From contig JACAXG010000032.1 of NCBI GenBank assembly GCA_018881555.1, positions 2,740,837-2,804,836 of the forward strand: a stretch of 64,000 nucleotides of DNA. The letters run 5' to 3'. A program made the position numbers and the translations under genes. Source of the stretch: Amblyornis subalaris. Its lineage: Eukaryota; Chordata; Aves; Passeriformes; Ptilonorhynchidae. Shown piece after piece: positions 11,225 to 23,370 of this stretch. The stretch's first letter is position 1. Each line of letters opens with the position of its first letter. The notes under the pieces were generated by a model. It was not told the origin of the DNA, did no database searches, and saw only the letters and a program-made list of their open reading frames with translations.

Positions 11225-12975
11225 CAGAGAAAATAGGATTAGAAAAGACTTAAAGGTCACTTAGTCCATTTTCTTGTCTCAAGCCGTGGTCAACTATACT
11301 TAGAGCAACTCTGATGAATGAGGGAGATTTTGGTCTTTGCGAAATCTCTTTCAGCAATGCTTATTTTGCTAGTTAGAAAATGTTTCCCTTATGTTTAAAC
11401 TAATTCTTGTCTATTTTATTCTAAGTCCACTGCTTGTAATTGTGCAATGGTCATGGAGAAAGCTCATTTGTCTCTTTTCCTCTAGTCATTTGTTGAAGAC
11501 AAGTTATCATCCCTCCCTTAAGAACTGGTTTTTTCTAAAGAAAGTAATCTGAGTGGCTTCAATAAGTCAAGCTTTCTGGCCAGACACAAGTGCATTAGCA
11601 GGTCTCAATTGCTCTGAGCAGCCTCATCAGGTCTCCACCCTTGGCCCAGCAGCACACCATGAGCGTTGAGCCCAGTGCTTGCCTGGCACGGGCTAGGGGG
11701 GTGTGCGTCCTGTCCTGTCCCCTGCCCAGCCTGACCTCTTCACTTGACTTCCCAGTTGACCTCAGACATTTTGCACTTGTCTGATGCTCACCAAACTTTC
11801 ATTAAGGAGGTTACTGCACAGGCTTGATCCTGCTTGAGTATTGCAGGACTGCACCCGGGTCTGCCAGGTCACCAACCTGTGTCTGCTATGGTCACCCTCA
11901 GTCCCCAGCTTGGCTTCCCTTGTTTGGCAGCCCTGTTCCTGCTAGTCTTTGGTAGAAACATTTTGTTTCCCTCCTATTGGAACTGTCTTGAATTTTGGGA
12001 TTTTCTTCGTCTTTTTTTTTTCTAATTTGTAAAGATCATTTTGTATTCTAGTCCTTCCCTCAAATCTTAGTGCAGCCCCTCCTGGCTTGGTGCTGATTAG
12101 TAATTAAATAAGTATACACTTCATGCTTTTGAAATAATTAAGGAAAATATCGAGTGATGGCAGACTGAAGATAGACCTTGTGAAATTCCACTTATAGCAT
12201 CCTTCCAACTTGGCAATGAACCTTAATAGCTACTTCCCCAGTATGATATCCTTCCCTTCCAGCCGTGCCATATTTCTTCAGCTTGTTTAAGAGAGACCTG
12301 CTGAAGTTTAGCCACATGATCTCTGTTCCTTCTCTCTTTTTTTTCAGGAAAGCTCTTAACTTCTCACAGAAGGAAGCTGAATAACTACGACATGATTCGT
12401 TCTCGGCTGTTCTTCATCTCCTTATAAACATGTACTAGCTGTACACATGTGGTTCAATTATTTATTCCAGTATTTTCTCAGGAACTGAAGGTCAGCTGCT
12501 AGGTTACTCCTTACAGCCATTAAAAATAGACAATACATTTTCCTTTTCCGGGCTTCTGAAGCCACACTAGTCCTTATGAGTTCACAAAGTTGCTGACCCT
12601 GAGACTGTTTGAGTCAGTACCATAAAGTGAATTTCATCAAGCTCAGACAGTTCAAACTTATCTACCTGCTCTCTAATTGGCTCATGTCACGGCTCTTCTG
12701 GCCTAAGATTTTACCCCTCGTCGTTCATGGTGACGTAATGAGCTGCCTGATGAACACTGTTATTGTCAGTGAAGGCTGAAGCAGAAAACGCAGTAAATGC
12801 TTTGACTTTTCTTTGTATCTCCTGTCAATAGCTATCTCTCCTTGTTAAGCACCGGATCAACTCTTTGCTTTATCTCCCTCTTCCCTGGTAACATATTGCA
12901 CTTACAGAGGATTCTTGTTTTCTTGTCGCCCTTGCTAGAACATTTGCTACATTTTTACTTATTAAATGCAGGTTT
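11225..12975 (-). repeat. Ancient CR1/L3-group LINE, heavily decayed
   Basis: Several blocks in the right order match the reverse complement of old amniote CR1-group elements. 11225-11260 has the 3'-end pattern GAAAAGACTTAAAGGTCA. 11480-11515 has GAAGACAAGTTATCATCCCT. 12020-12110 has a block with CAGCCCCTCCTGGCTTGGTG. 12180-12310 and 12370-12500 follow the finger/palm region of the reverse transcriptase (for example CGGCTGTTCTTCATCTCCTT). 12770-12960 has GTGAAGGCTGAAGCAGAAAA. All reading frames are destroyed. Divergence is far greater than in the other CR1 copies here, so this insertion is much older. The region 11640-11990 aligns poorly in my reading and may contain an insertion or simply be more diverged. 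Boundaries are approximate. Confidence 0.7.
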
Positions 12976-15900
12976 CTAAATCTGCTTTTAGGCACCTAAT
13001 AGGAGCAGACTGTTTTTTCAGGGATGCTAACTGGGTTATTTGAGTATCTGAAGATTTTGTTCAGGTGCTTAAATGCACATTTATATTCAACTTTATATAA
13101 CTTCAAACTTTGAAGTCTGAAATTGCTGGCTTATGTAAAGAAGTATCATATCCATTTATCTGCTTTCAGCAACGAAGTGGGGGGGAGGGAAAGACAAATA
13201 CTACATCCAATTTAGCAGACCTTCAATCTTTTTAAATGTTGTTGTTTTCTTAATTTATTTAAAAAGCATAAGCTCTTTCTCTTAATACTTTTGTTAATTC
13301 TTCCAATAAAACACCAATTTCTTTTCCTTTCACACATGTAACAGTCATGAGCTTATTTCTTGATTTAAAATTAAAGCAATTACTTACAGCATTATTTGCT
13401 TAATAGAAAAGCCTTAAACTAGCTACCAATTTAGAGTGCCTCAGTGATTTCTATGAAGTGGTTATCAATGATGTCTAGCTTCATTTCCACTGCAAAATAG
13501 AAGAATCTTGTTAATATTAACTCATCCTACTCTTTCAGGCATTCTGAACAGCTTTAAATTATTTTTTCCCCTTTAAAATACTGAGAGAGAGAATTATCTT
13601 ATGCCTAGGGCTACAAACTAGGTTTCTAACAGAAGTAACTCCACATGGCTCCCGTTCTCAAGCATTTCATGTCCAGAAAAAAAATCAACTTCTGGCTTGT
13701 CCACACAAACATTTCTCCAAGCTGCCTCAATGCAAGGGTACTGTGTTATAAGAGTTAATTAAGAAAATTACTTATTCCACAGACTGCAAACTCTACTGTG
13801 CCTACATTATCTTATCCATCTGTGGAGACATATCGGATTTGCTGTATGCACAGAGCTTTTCATTATGTGTCAGAGTAGTAACAGACTCAATGACAATGCC
13901 TTGTTTAAGCTGTTTATATTACTTATACAAGGAAATCTTGTCAGGATTTTCGTATTTGTGATGGTTACACATAACTTTTTTCACTGGATCCAACTTTTCC
14001 CATTGATAGATAATGCCAGTTTGTTTTCTTCATCCTCTAGACCAGACAGACTGCACTGCTGTGTCATATTGTGCCAGAGGGTTTCATGGGGATTGTAGAG
14101 GTATCTGTCACACAACATCTGGATGCAATCACCAAATGTTTTGCAATGTTATAAAGGATTTTTTTTCTTCTCTTAGCTCATGCTTCATAGGTAAAGAGCA
14201 ATTCTGATTTGTGTTCCAAACATACTGGCAGAAACAGACACCCAGGCTGTTTAACTTCAGCCTGGAACATAAAGTAAAGCAATGGATAAGAGGACCCTAT
14301 AGTGAAATGCACTGGGATCGGTTCCACATCCTCTTCTGATTCCTGCATGAGGTAATCACCATGTGCAACTTCCTTCTTTCTATGACTCTGGAGGGGGAAA
14401 TCAAAAAAGAAAAAAAAAAAAGGCGGTGTAAGTAAGAAAAGGTCTACAAATAAAGTAAAATATATCATTATGGGTAGTCTAGGTGTGCATAATAAAATAT
14501 ATGTATTCAATATGAGTAAAGGAATTGAAGTCTCATATATACATTTTAAAACACTAAAAATAATTGAGCATTTAATTGCTAGAATGAGACAGAAGTATTC
14601 ATTAAAAAGATGTCTGAGGATTTGAAATTCTATTTTCCAAACGGTAATCATTATACTAAAAGAAAAATTATTGTTCTGTATATTGGTATCTCATTAATCA
14701 AATTTTTCCATTCTGGGTTTTAGGGATGTTTGTTTCAGTGGAAGGGAGGAGCTGCCAAAGTAATAATTTATATCTTTTGTGTTTAGGTATATTGCTTGAA
14801 GACTTGTTGAATATTGCTTGAAGAATTATTGATATTGACCATTTCTGACACTGTCCAGTGGGGCTTTTCTACACCTGCAGACAAAGATGTGATATTGTTC
14901 CTATTTCAGTCATACTAATTTTTCACAATGGATAACATTCACAACTTAGTGCTCCTCAGCAATCTGAAATATCCAAGCTCTGGGAAAGGAAGTGAGAAGC
15001 TGTTGGGACAACTGATATGGCCTATTTCCTACCACTGTTGGGGTGAGCCAATGGACTCAGGCTGAGGAGATACACCTATTTTTATTACAGCTATTCATCA
15101 GTATTTGCCTTCTACATGCACTCTCAGTAGCACCACTCACCCCCTGAGTCTACATGTTGATTCTGCTTTACTTAATCTGACAAGTNCCAGACGTTTTTGA
15201 GGTTCAGGGGATAACTGATTTCACAGGGAAGGGACTTTTAACAAGGCCAGAGGATGAACTTCAGTCACTGTGAATAAGAGAGCCTGTGATCACTTTAATA
15301 TCACATTATTGCTATGATTATTATTACATCCCTCAAATGTTTCCAGAAGCTTCAGTTTCTATCTTTTCAATGGCAATGATGACAAAATATGTACGTGAAG
15401 AAATGTTCCTATACAGGAGATGCATAACAATTTATAGGCTCTCAATGTTCTTCAGACAGAACTCTCTAGGTGCAATGTTTTTGACTTAGAATTATTCTGG
15501 AATGCACCTGTAATAAATAGATCCCAGCTTGTACAGCTTTTTGAACATGAAATTGTCTGGAAATCAATAAGTTTCTCTGTGATGAAAAAATGATCAGTAT
15601 CAATAACAACTTCATTTCACCCACAAGCTTTCTGCTGATTTATTCAGCATGAGGAGTAGCCAGTCTTCAGGAGTTCATAATAAAGACTTATGCACATCCT
15701 AATCTTCCTGCAGAGAAGACACAAATCCCACATAACTGAATGTATGGAATAAATAGGGCAAGGGAGGAGGGAGAAATCCAGGTGTGCTTCACAGTTGGAG
15801 TGTGGCAATTTCTCTCAGGAATCCTGAAACTTGTACTCTGTATCCAGTACCCTGTACCCTGGATCCAGATGGACCTTAACTCCATTTTGAGAAGGAGTTT

Positions 15901-17595
15901 AGAACACAACGGGGTTCTTTCTGATCCTCATGGCTCAATAAGAGAGTCTCCCTGATAGTTTTGTCTGACCTTATTCTCTAAGCATGAAATAATCAAGTGT
16001 ACCTTGTCATTAAATTTTGTTAAACCAGTTTCATTTACTATTAAAGTTTATAAAATTGGTGGTTTATATCAATAAACATATGAAGTGCATCACTCCATCC
16101 ACTGCACTTATTCATCCGTTATCCTACCAGCTGTTGCTAAATGCACCTGTGTCCCCTGAATCATTGGTCCTGAGCCTGGCTTAAGGGATTTTCCAGTTGA
16201 ACTGCAGCTGATCTTACATACTAGGTTTTGGATTTCTCCCTGACTATATCCTGTAATGCCGAATTTAAGTTTCTATGCCATTATGCCCCAGCATCAGCAG
16301 CTGTATGTGCTCTACCAATGACAGTAGTTTCTTACACACATGCAGGATAACTGGAAGTAAGAAAGCAGGTGGCGTTTTATGACAATTTGGAAGGTAAACA
16401 AATCCTTGCAAAAGTGAAGAGAGAAGCATTCCTAGTTTCCTCTCTGACCCAACTCCTGGGAGCAGTGCCACTTGTCAGAGCAGAAACACGTATACTCTTG
16501 AGACCCAGAACTCTTTCAAAAGGATAAATTTTCTCAGCAGCTGATCTTCAAATGAAGAAAGAACCCATCAGAGATAAAACAATGTATGGAGATGTTCTCC
16601 ATAAATGCAGTTCCGAGGATTCAGTCCTCTGAGTATCTCAACATCTTTTCCATGTGTATCCTATCATTCCACTTCCTGTATCTCACACCATCACTTTGCT
16701 TACTCTCACTGATAGCACAGTCTTGTTAACTTTTTGCTACTTCTTGTGCTCCATCCCCTTCAACAGAAGAAATTGTTCATTTAACCCTGTCCAGTGCAAG
16801 ATTATACATTGATTCAGTAACAAGCAGTGTTCCTCAAAGCCATACTGCTGCAGGCAGCCATGAAGGTGGCCAGACAGACTTTGCCCTCTCCCTCAGGAGT
16901 CAGTGTCCAGATCATACAATTCTTTCAAGGGAGAGTGGCTGCAGCATTCCAGGTCTCCTGGATACATCTCTCTCCACATGGATTGTAGAGGGAGCTGCAT
17001 CAAGTAATGCAGCCAGATGAGTGTGGTGTGTAAAGCCTGATGATACAAATATTGCATTATCAACTTATGAAGGGCTTTTCTGCGGAGCTGGAAAGAATTA
17101 CTGACCACCTATAAATACTTTTTCCAAACTTTAAGTGGAAAGTGCCGGTCCTAAAAATCCATTCATTGTTTGTCCTCTCTGAAAAGAGGGAAATAGATTT
17201 TAAAAGCAATGGCATTGATTCTTCATTAGAGTGTAAGATTATGAGATCCTAGCCATGAAAAGCTAAGGGTCATTACAGCACATATTGGATTTATAGTCAA
17301 TAAAATAATTACTTCATTCAATCTTAGGTACAAGGTCAATTAATTATATTTAAAAAATTATTTCTGGCTTCAAGGATTGTTTTACTTATATTGCATAGCA
17401 AAGTAATGATATAATTAGAATGAAATTAATCACTCTGGCAACGTACATTACCATTCAAATAAAAAGTAGAATGAATGTGTATTTCAGTCAGGATCATTTA
17501 TATACATTTTTGCACTCCAGGCTAAACTAATCAAGACTATCTTTCTGGTGTCACAGGGAGAAATTCATATTGTCTAAATCAGATCAGGATCGAAG
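12976..17595. other. Gene-free stretch
   Basis: AT-rich DNA with no recognised transposon. A 157-aa minus ORF at 14178-14651 includes a homopolymer phenylalanine run from a poly(A) tract and has no family resemblance, so I do not call it. A 22-bp tandem duplication lies at 14789-14832. A 10-bp palindrome, CTGGATCCAG, sits near 15860. Confidence 0.45.
14789..14832. repeat. 22-bp tandem duplication
   Basis: Two adjacent 22-bp units begin ATATTGCTTGAAGA and differ at only two positions (GACTTGTTGA versus GAATTATTGA). It is probably a replication-slippage duplication of no known function. Confidence 0.75.
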
Positions 17596-17641
17596 CAGTT
17601 AATTGAATTACTAATGGCATGTAATTAACTGGCAATCAGTG
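17596..17641. promoter_or_regulatory. Inverted pair of TAATTA-type sites (possible enhancer core)
   Basis: CAGTTAATT at 17596-17604 and its exact reverse complement AATTAACTG at 17633-17641 are separated by 28 bp that holds further ATTA/TAAT cores. Homeodomain proteins bind TAAT-type cores, and clusters of them are common in developmental enhancers. The flanking 17200-17720 region is AT-rich, non-repetitive and free of simple repeats, as conserved noncoding elements often are. Function is inference; conservation could not be tested. Confidence 0.2.
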
Positions 17642-17860
17642 AACTATACATTCAGATCAATATCAGCAATGTAATGCATATGCCATTATACTGCACGCTT
17701 ACAAATTGTCAATATATGGAGACTATTTTCTAAACATCCTTTTATAACTAATTCAGAAATGTATAATCACACATGCACACATTCATTCACACAGTTATGT
17801 GAGCAGTTCACACACACAGACACACCACAGGCCATGTTGGTCCCACCACCCCTCTCTTTA

Positions 17861-17887
17861 GGGGATGCAATCGCTACTTGCATCCCC
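17861..17887. repeat. Perfect 10-bp inverted repeat (hairpin)
   Basis: GGGGATGCAA (17861-17870), a 7-nt loop, then TTGCATCCCC (17878-17887). Pairing does not continue well outside these arms, so a microRNA precursor is unlikely. It lies in a locally GC-richer patch (about 17830-18120) just after a CA-rich stretch. Confidence 0.7.
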
Positions 17888-20800
17888 TTCTCATGGGAGA
17901 CAGGTGATCCAGCTGGATGTGTGCCCGTGCTGCTCCATGCAAACCCTCAAGCCCGTGCAGAGTGGAAACCCCCTGTGAGATCACAGACATCCACTCAGGA
18001 GTCCCTGCTTCCTATCCCCGGCTGTTCCTCACTGGTGGGTGCCGTTTTTCCCAGAGTCGCAGGGGAGGGAGGATTTTTAACACAATTTGGGCAGGGGGCT
18101 GCTGTCAAAGGGTGACTTCTGGCAGCACCAAACTAAGTTTAAACTACTGCTCTGTTTCAGTGACTCTTATTTTCATAGTAACGACTGTAGCGTCACCTCC
18201 AGGTAGATTCTATTTCCATTTGCACATCGCTGCTCTGGTATATGGAGTTAAGTGTTTAATTTAGTGCATGTCGGTGCTGTTGGTGGAATGACTCTTTATT
18301 CTACCCTTTTATTTATTTATTTTTTAAAAGGCAAAAGTCTCACACACTGCATTCAGAAAGATAATACCTTGTTCTGAAATTGTTCATAGCTGGTTTTATC
18401 TGGNTTTTTTTTGTTGTTTTTTTTGGGTTATTTTTTAAGTTCTTTGTCTACCATATAGGTGTTTTTTACTAAAAAAAAAAAAAAACAAGCTGCCTCAGCT
18501 TTGTTAAAGGCTGGCAAACTGCATTCAGCACTGATTGGCATGGTGTGGATTTATCTTTGCAGACTGGATTCAGGCTGACGTAACCAGTCCCCAGAGTACA
18601 GCCTGCTGACGGCACCGGATGATTGAAACAGGAGAGTTGTGTGGCAAGAAGTGAGGAACTTAAAGTCATTTGCCTTGCCTAACATCTTGAAACAGAGATT
18701 GACTTTAACCTGAATTCCTCAGTAAAAAATATAAACCTGAAATTTTGCACAGATGTTGGGATTTTCCCTTTATTAGATTACACTGAAATAACAAAATACA
18801 GCAAAGGAAACTTGCAAAACCAGGAATGTGAAAATTAAGGAAAAATTACTATAGTTTTGCATCTCACATATTACTGATTTTTATGTTTAAGGACGTATGG
18901 GCTTTGAATGAAGATTTTTCACAATTGCAGGCATTTCTGGTGACTGGATTTTGAGAAGATTGCCTACTGTCTGAGAAGAAATAACTGCATTCTGAAGCAT
19001 TTTTCTGAGTGGCAGCATGTGAGAGATCTCTCTGCTCTACTTACCTGCTATATTTAATTAAATGTGGAGGAACTTCATAGGTCTGAAATGTTTACTTTAC
19101 CTGTAGAACTCAATTAACAGGATTAAACTTCATAAAGGAATTGGAGGGACAGACAGGCAGACACTTATATGCGCACAAACTCTGTGATGATTTTTAAGAT
19201 ATTAGATTTTAAAAAGAGATAAATGGGAAAATACTTTAAGGATTTTGCAAATACACATTTTTTTTNCTCATCATTGAAGAAACAAAACAAAAACAATTCC
19301 AAATATAAAATTCAAATTAAAAAAATGAGGGGGTTCACCCTGCTTGGTGTTTTTATCATAAACAGACACATGAGCTCTACCTATTAATGATTTAGAGCAC
19401 TAAATATTGGAGGATTTAAAGCACTCTAAATTTCATTCAAAACTATTCTGTAGGTACCTTTCGTAATGCCAGCATTTTCATAGCAGACAATCTCCCATCA
19501 AGTTGAAAAAAATCCTCTTTGATTTGAAAGAAATAAAATTATGGTAGTTCTTTAATATGTAAATAGAGGTTTAGATTAATTAACTCAAAATTGAATAAAA
19601 ATTAATGAATAATATGAATATGAAGTTAAAATCCATGAATATGATATAATATGATGTCACTATTACAGGCAAAAATATCATTATTAAACAATGCAGGTGT
19701 TATGTGTGGGTATATGTTAAGAATCCTGGTTCTATGGAATTCCATAGTTACTAGGAGAGGACATCCAGAAAACACAGAACTCTTTTTTATAAAACACCTG
19801 CTTTCTCAAAGTATTTTTTTTTTATATTTCCTCCCTTATCTCATCTAAGTTGGCAGCAATATTATTCTTAAGGACCAAGATTCTTCAAAGTTGTAGCAAC
19901 CTTCTCACTGAGTCAGTGGATACTAAGCTGCAGTTTGTCAGCTCTGCCCATGATTCAAAACAGAAACTCCAACCACTGACCCATCTGAAATAATCAAGCA
20001 AGTAGTTCAGTGCTGCACCTTCATTTTATGCAGGGATACTGCTTAGTGATCATTGGAAAAAGATTCTTTCCTGTAGAGACATAAAAGTTGATTGCTTAAG
20101 ATAGACAATATTTTTTTCCAGTCAAGCTGCACTGGATGTTCTTTAGGAGGCAGAGGCTTTTCAGCTGTTTAGTTAAAAAATTTAGGTTATTTTTTCCACT
20201 GCTGAAACTGTTGTCGTCAGCTAAAAGTGTATGTTAGTGTGTTCTTTCCATTTGTTTCTAGATGATTTCAATGCATATCGCAGCACGTTTGACTTGTACA
20301 TTTTCTTCCTCAGCAGTTTATTGACCTTCCTTTTGCTGAGACATCAGAAATAATTTTAAAATCTTCACTTTGTGCAAGTGCCACTGAACCCAAAATGAAA
20401 TAACACCAGTGAAATGTCAGAAATGGGTAGTGTCAAACTATCAATCAGATTATAATCATGACAGCATTAATTCTAGCTAAGCTCAAAGGATCATCTAGGA
20501 AGAGTATTTCAGGGTTACGGCCCTTCAAATTAAGAAAACTATTTCACAGACATTTAGTGCTTCATGTTAATTTTGCATTTGATAATAACAACGTTATAAT
20601 GTATATAGAAGTAAATGTCAAAGTCAGACAACTTTATCCATCATGCCCTACACAACTTAAAGTCTGACAAAGATCATCAGATACCTGAGTTCATAAATAA
20701 TGTACTGAACAGACAATCTCTTTAATGCCATTAAGAATAAGCTTACAAAATTAGATATCCAAACAATGCCATTATCCAGTTAATTCTGAGTTCTTCCAGG

Positions 20801-23045
20801 CAGCCTGATGACTAGACTTTTTCTGATTTTTCTNACACTTCTCACTCGCAAGAAGAAAGTGACTCAACAAATCTAAAGCTGAAGGCAGAGGTGAAAACTA
20901 GTTTCTATTGTGTTAGAAACAGCTATCCTGACCACAATTACATATGTACAGTGCAAAGAAACCAAGGACAGAGGATGAGTCTGGGTTGCTTGGGTCACTG
21001 TCGAGCATTTCTCATCTTCACATTCAAAAATCTTAAGACTCTAGGTGTCTGATTTGCAAAACAAACCATTCTCTTTAGTTTTACTTTTTCTGTTCTTATC
21101 ATTCCTCAAGCTCTTCCTCACACTTCTTTCACTGAGTTGTTATTTCTTGATAATGAGTCATGCAGAAAGTCTTGTCTGTGCTCTGCTTGAACACTTGCCT
21201 ATCATACTAAATATCCCTTGACTGATACATTATAACTTTTCATATTAATTATGCACATCAGACAGGCCATCAACTAAAAGTATCATCTTCACCCAAAAGC
21301 ATTGTTCACAGTGCTAATTCTTGTTAAGTAGCAACTAAATTTATCATAATTTCTTATATTATTAATTGTCTTAAGACAGACCTTATTTCAATCTTTTGGG
21401 TCTTTGCATGCTCTCAGGGGTTTATTTCTCATCTTCTGCACTGCTTGTAACAATGCCATATGCTCAGTTAAACTGCACATTCTTATGGCAAAGTCATTAC
21501 AGAAATTACCAGCTAAGTTTGATATCAAGACTTATTTGAGAAAAACAACAAAATTCAATTCTTTTATTTCTGAACGACCTCTTATAATTTCCCCTTTATT
21601 CTGTTTCTATTCCACCGTTCAATTTCTACTACTCTAATCCAGATTAACAAGTAGTCTATTATACAACAGCAATTTCCTATGCTTCACTGAAAATACCATA
21701 GGTATTTTTCAATTTCTTTGTCTAGAAAATAAATTATTTTTTACAAGCCAAAGCTGTCATGTCAGACTGTCATGTTACTCTGCATTGCATTTTTTCTGTT
21801 TTTACATATCTCAATTTTTAAAACTTTTCTTTCCCACAAAACCTGCTAGTTTTCATATGGCTGCAGGTATGTTAGCAGATTAGTCCCTATGAATTACTGC
21901 CCTTTGTAAATATTTTTCATACAGATAGTTCTCAAATCAAGGGTTTATATATTCAGCATAATGAACATTGATACAAATTTTACAATTTATCCAGTGTACC
22001 ACTTATTCCAAAGTTCTGCAGTGGTCTTTAACTATTTTACAATTTGAACCCGAGGTTTAGTTTACCTTGAGTGTAGTAATTCAGGTTATAATTTTCTTCT
22101 TAACATATTTGTCTCACTTGTGCAACCTCTGCCTACCTTCCTTTGTTTCAGATCCTCCTTTTCAGTGAAAGGCAAGGTATTTGTTTAAGGTTTAGACCCT
22201 ACATAAATCTTTTTCTTTTCTTGTTTCTTCTCTACATATTGCTAAAAATCTTTATTAATCATGTTCACATTCTGAACTCAGGTTGGACTGAGCTTGATTT
22301 TTGTCAGTTTGCATTTTGCCCTTACTTTATCTGAATCACCTTCTGATTTATAGGACTTTTGTGGTGTCAATTTGCCTTTTCACATTCAGAGTAGATGCTC
22401 AGTTCAAACATAATGTCTTTTCTGAAGTTGATATTTGTCTAATTCAGTGTGTATTCCTTCCCTGTTTTGCTCCCTGCTTGTGGCCCAAAATTTTCAGATT
22501 ATTTTATTCGCNCTTTTTTTAATAAAAATATTTGAAGCTTCCAGTAAATTCAAGTCTTTGACCTTGTTTTGCAAACTGATTTTCTTGATTTTTTTAAAGC
22601 CTACTGGTTTGAAATAAGAAAGGGAGAAGAGAGGAAATATATTCACTGATTAATAGAAGAGAAATTTAAATCCAAGAAAGAAATTGTTTCACAAGTACAA
22701 ATGTCCATGTCAATGCAAATCCAATAATGCTGAAGACAAGCTTAAGGCTCAGTTAAATACTATTTTGCACTTCATGTGTGCAAGGCTGTTTGTCTGTCCC
22801 TCTTAGAACAGTTTGCAAAATTAATTGATTGAGAACCATAATTCCCTACAGGATAGACAACTATTATTCTCAATTAGAGATGGGTAAACAAACATTCAGG
22901 TTAAGTGACACATCCAAAGGTCATCTTTGGAGTGTAACTTCATGCTTCTGAGTGACAGTCCTGTAGATTATACTACATTAAGAACCCATTTACTGTTGCT
23001 CTGGGGAAAGAAATCCCCAGGGACACACCACTGGGAGCTACCGCA
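17888..23045. other. Gene-free stretch
   Basis: 17888-18120 is GC-richer and carries an open plus frame (17759-18115, 118 aa) that I do not recognise; its start falls in CA-repeat-like sequence. T-rich and A-rich low complexity lies at 18403-18485, including a 15-base A run at 18471-18485. The rest, to 23045, is AT-rich with short chance ORFs only. Confidence 0.45.
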
Positions 23046-23370
23046 ACTTATAGAGGGATTATAAAAAAGAGGGAGAGCGACTTTTTACATGGGCAGATAA
23101 TGACAGAAAAGGGGGAATGGTTTTAAACTAGAAGAGGAGAGATTTAGATTAGATATTGGGAAAAAAATTTTCACTGTGAGAGTGGTGAGGCGCTGGAAAA
23201 GGTTTCCCAGAGAAGATGTGGCTGCCCCATCCCTGCAATGTNCAAGGCCAGATTGGAAGGGGATCTGAGCAATCTGGTCTAGTGGAAGGTGTCCCTGCCC
23301 ATGGCAGGGAGATTGGGACTAGAAAGTGTTTAAAGTCCCTTCCTACCCAAGTCATTCTGCGATTCTGTAA
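23046..23370 (+). repeat. CR1 LINE fragment, 3' end
   Basis: A plus-strand CR1 3' region of about 325 bp. It shows the sequence around ATAAAAAAGAGGGAGAGCGA, the TTTTCACTGTGAGAGTGGTG block, GTGTCCCTGCCCATGGCAGG, and a tail of TCATTCTGCGATTCTGTAA. It is 5'-truncated, with moderate divergence. Overlapping ORFs on both strands come from the repeat. Confidence 0.9.

Noticed and set aside
14178..14651. 157-codon minus ORF with hydrophobic stretches
   Set aside because: It has a phenylalanine run from a poly(A) tract and no recognisable domain. A possible acceptor (CCCCTCCAG) inside it has no matching donor.
17861..17887. microRNA precursor
   Set aside because: The stem is only 10 bp and pairing does not continue outward. 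Precursor hairpins need about 22 bp or more.
22042..22080. GAACCCGAGGTTTAG as a second tRNA-SINE
   Set aside because: Only a B-box-like string is present, with no A box at a suitable distance.
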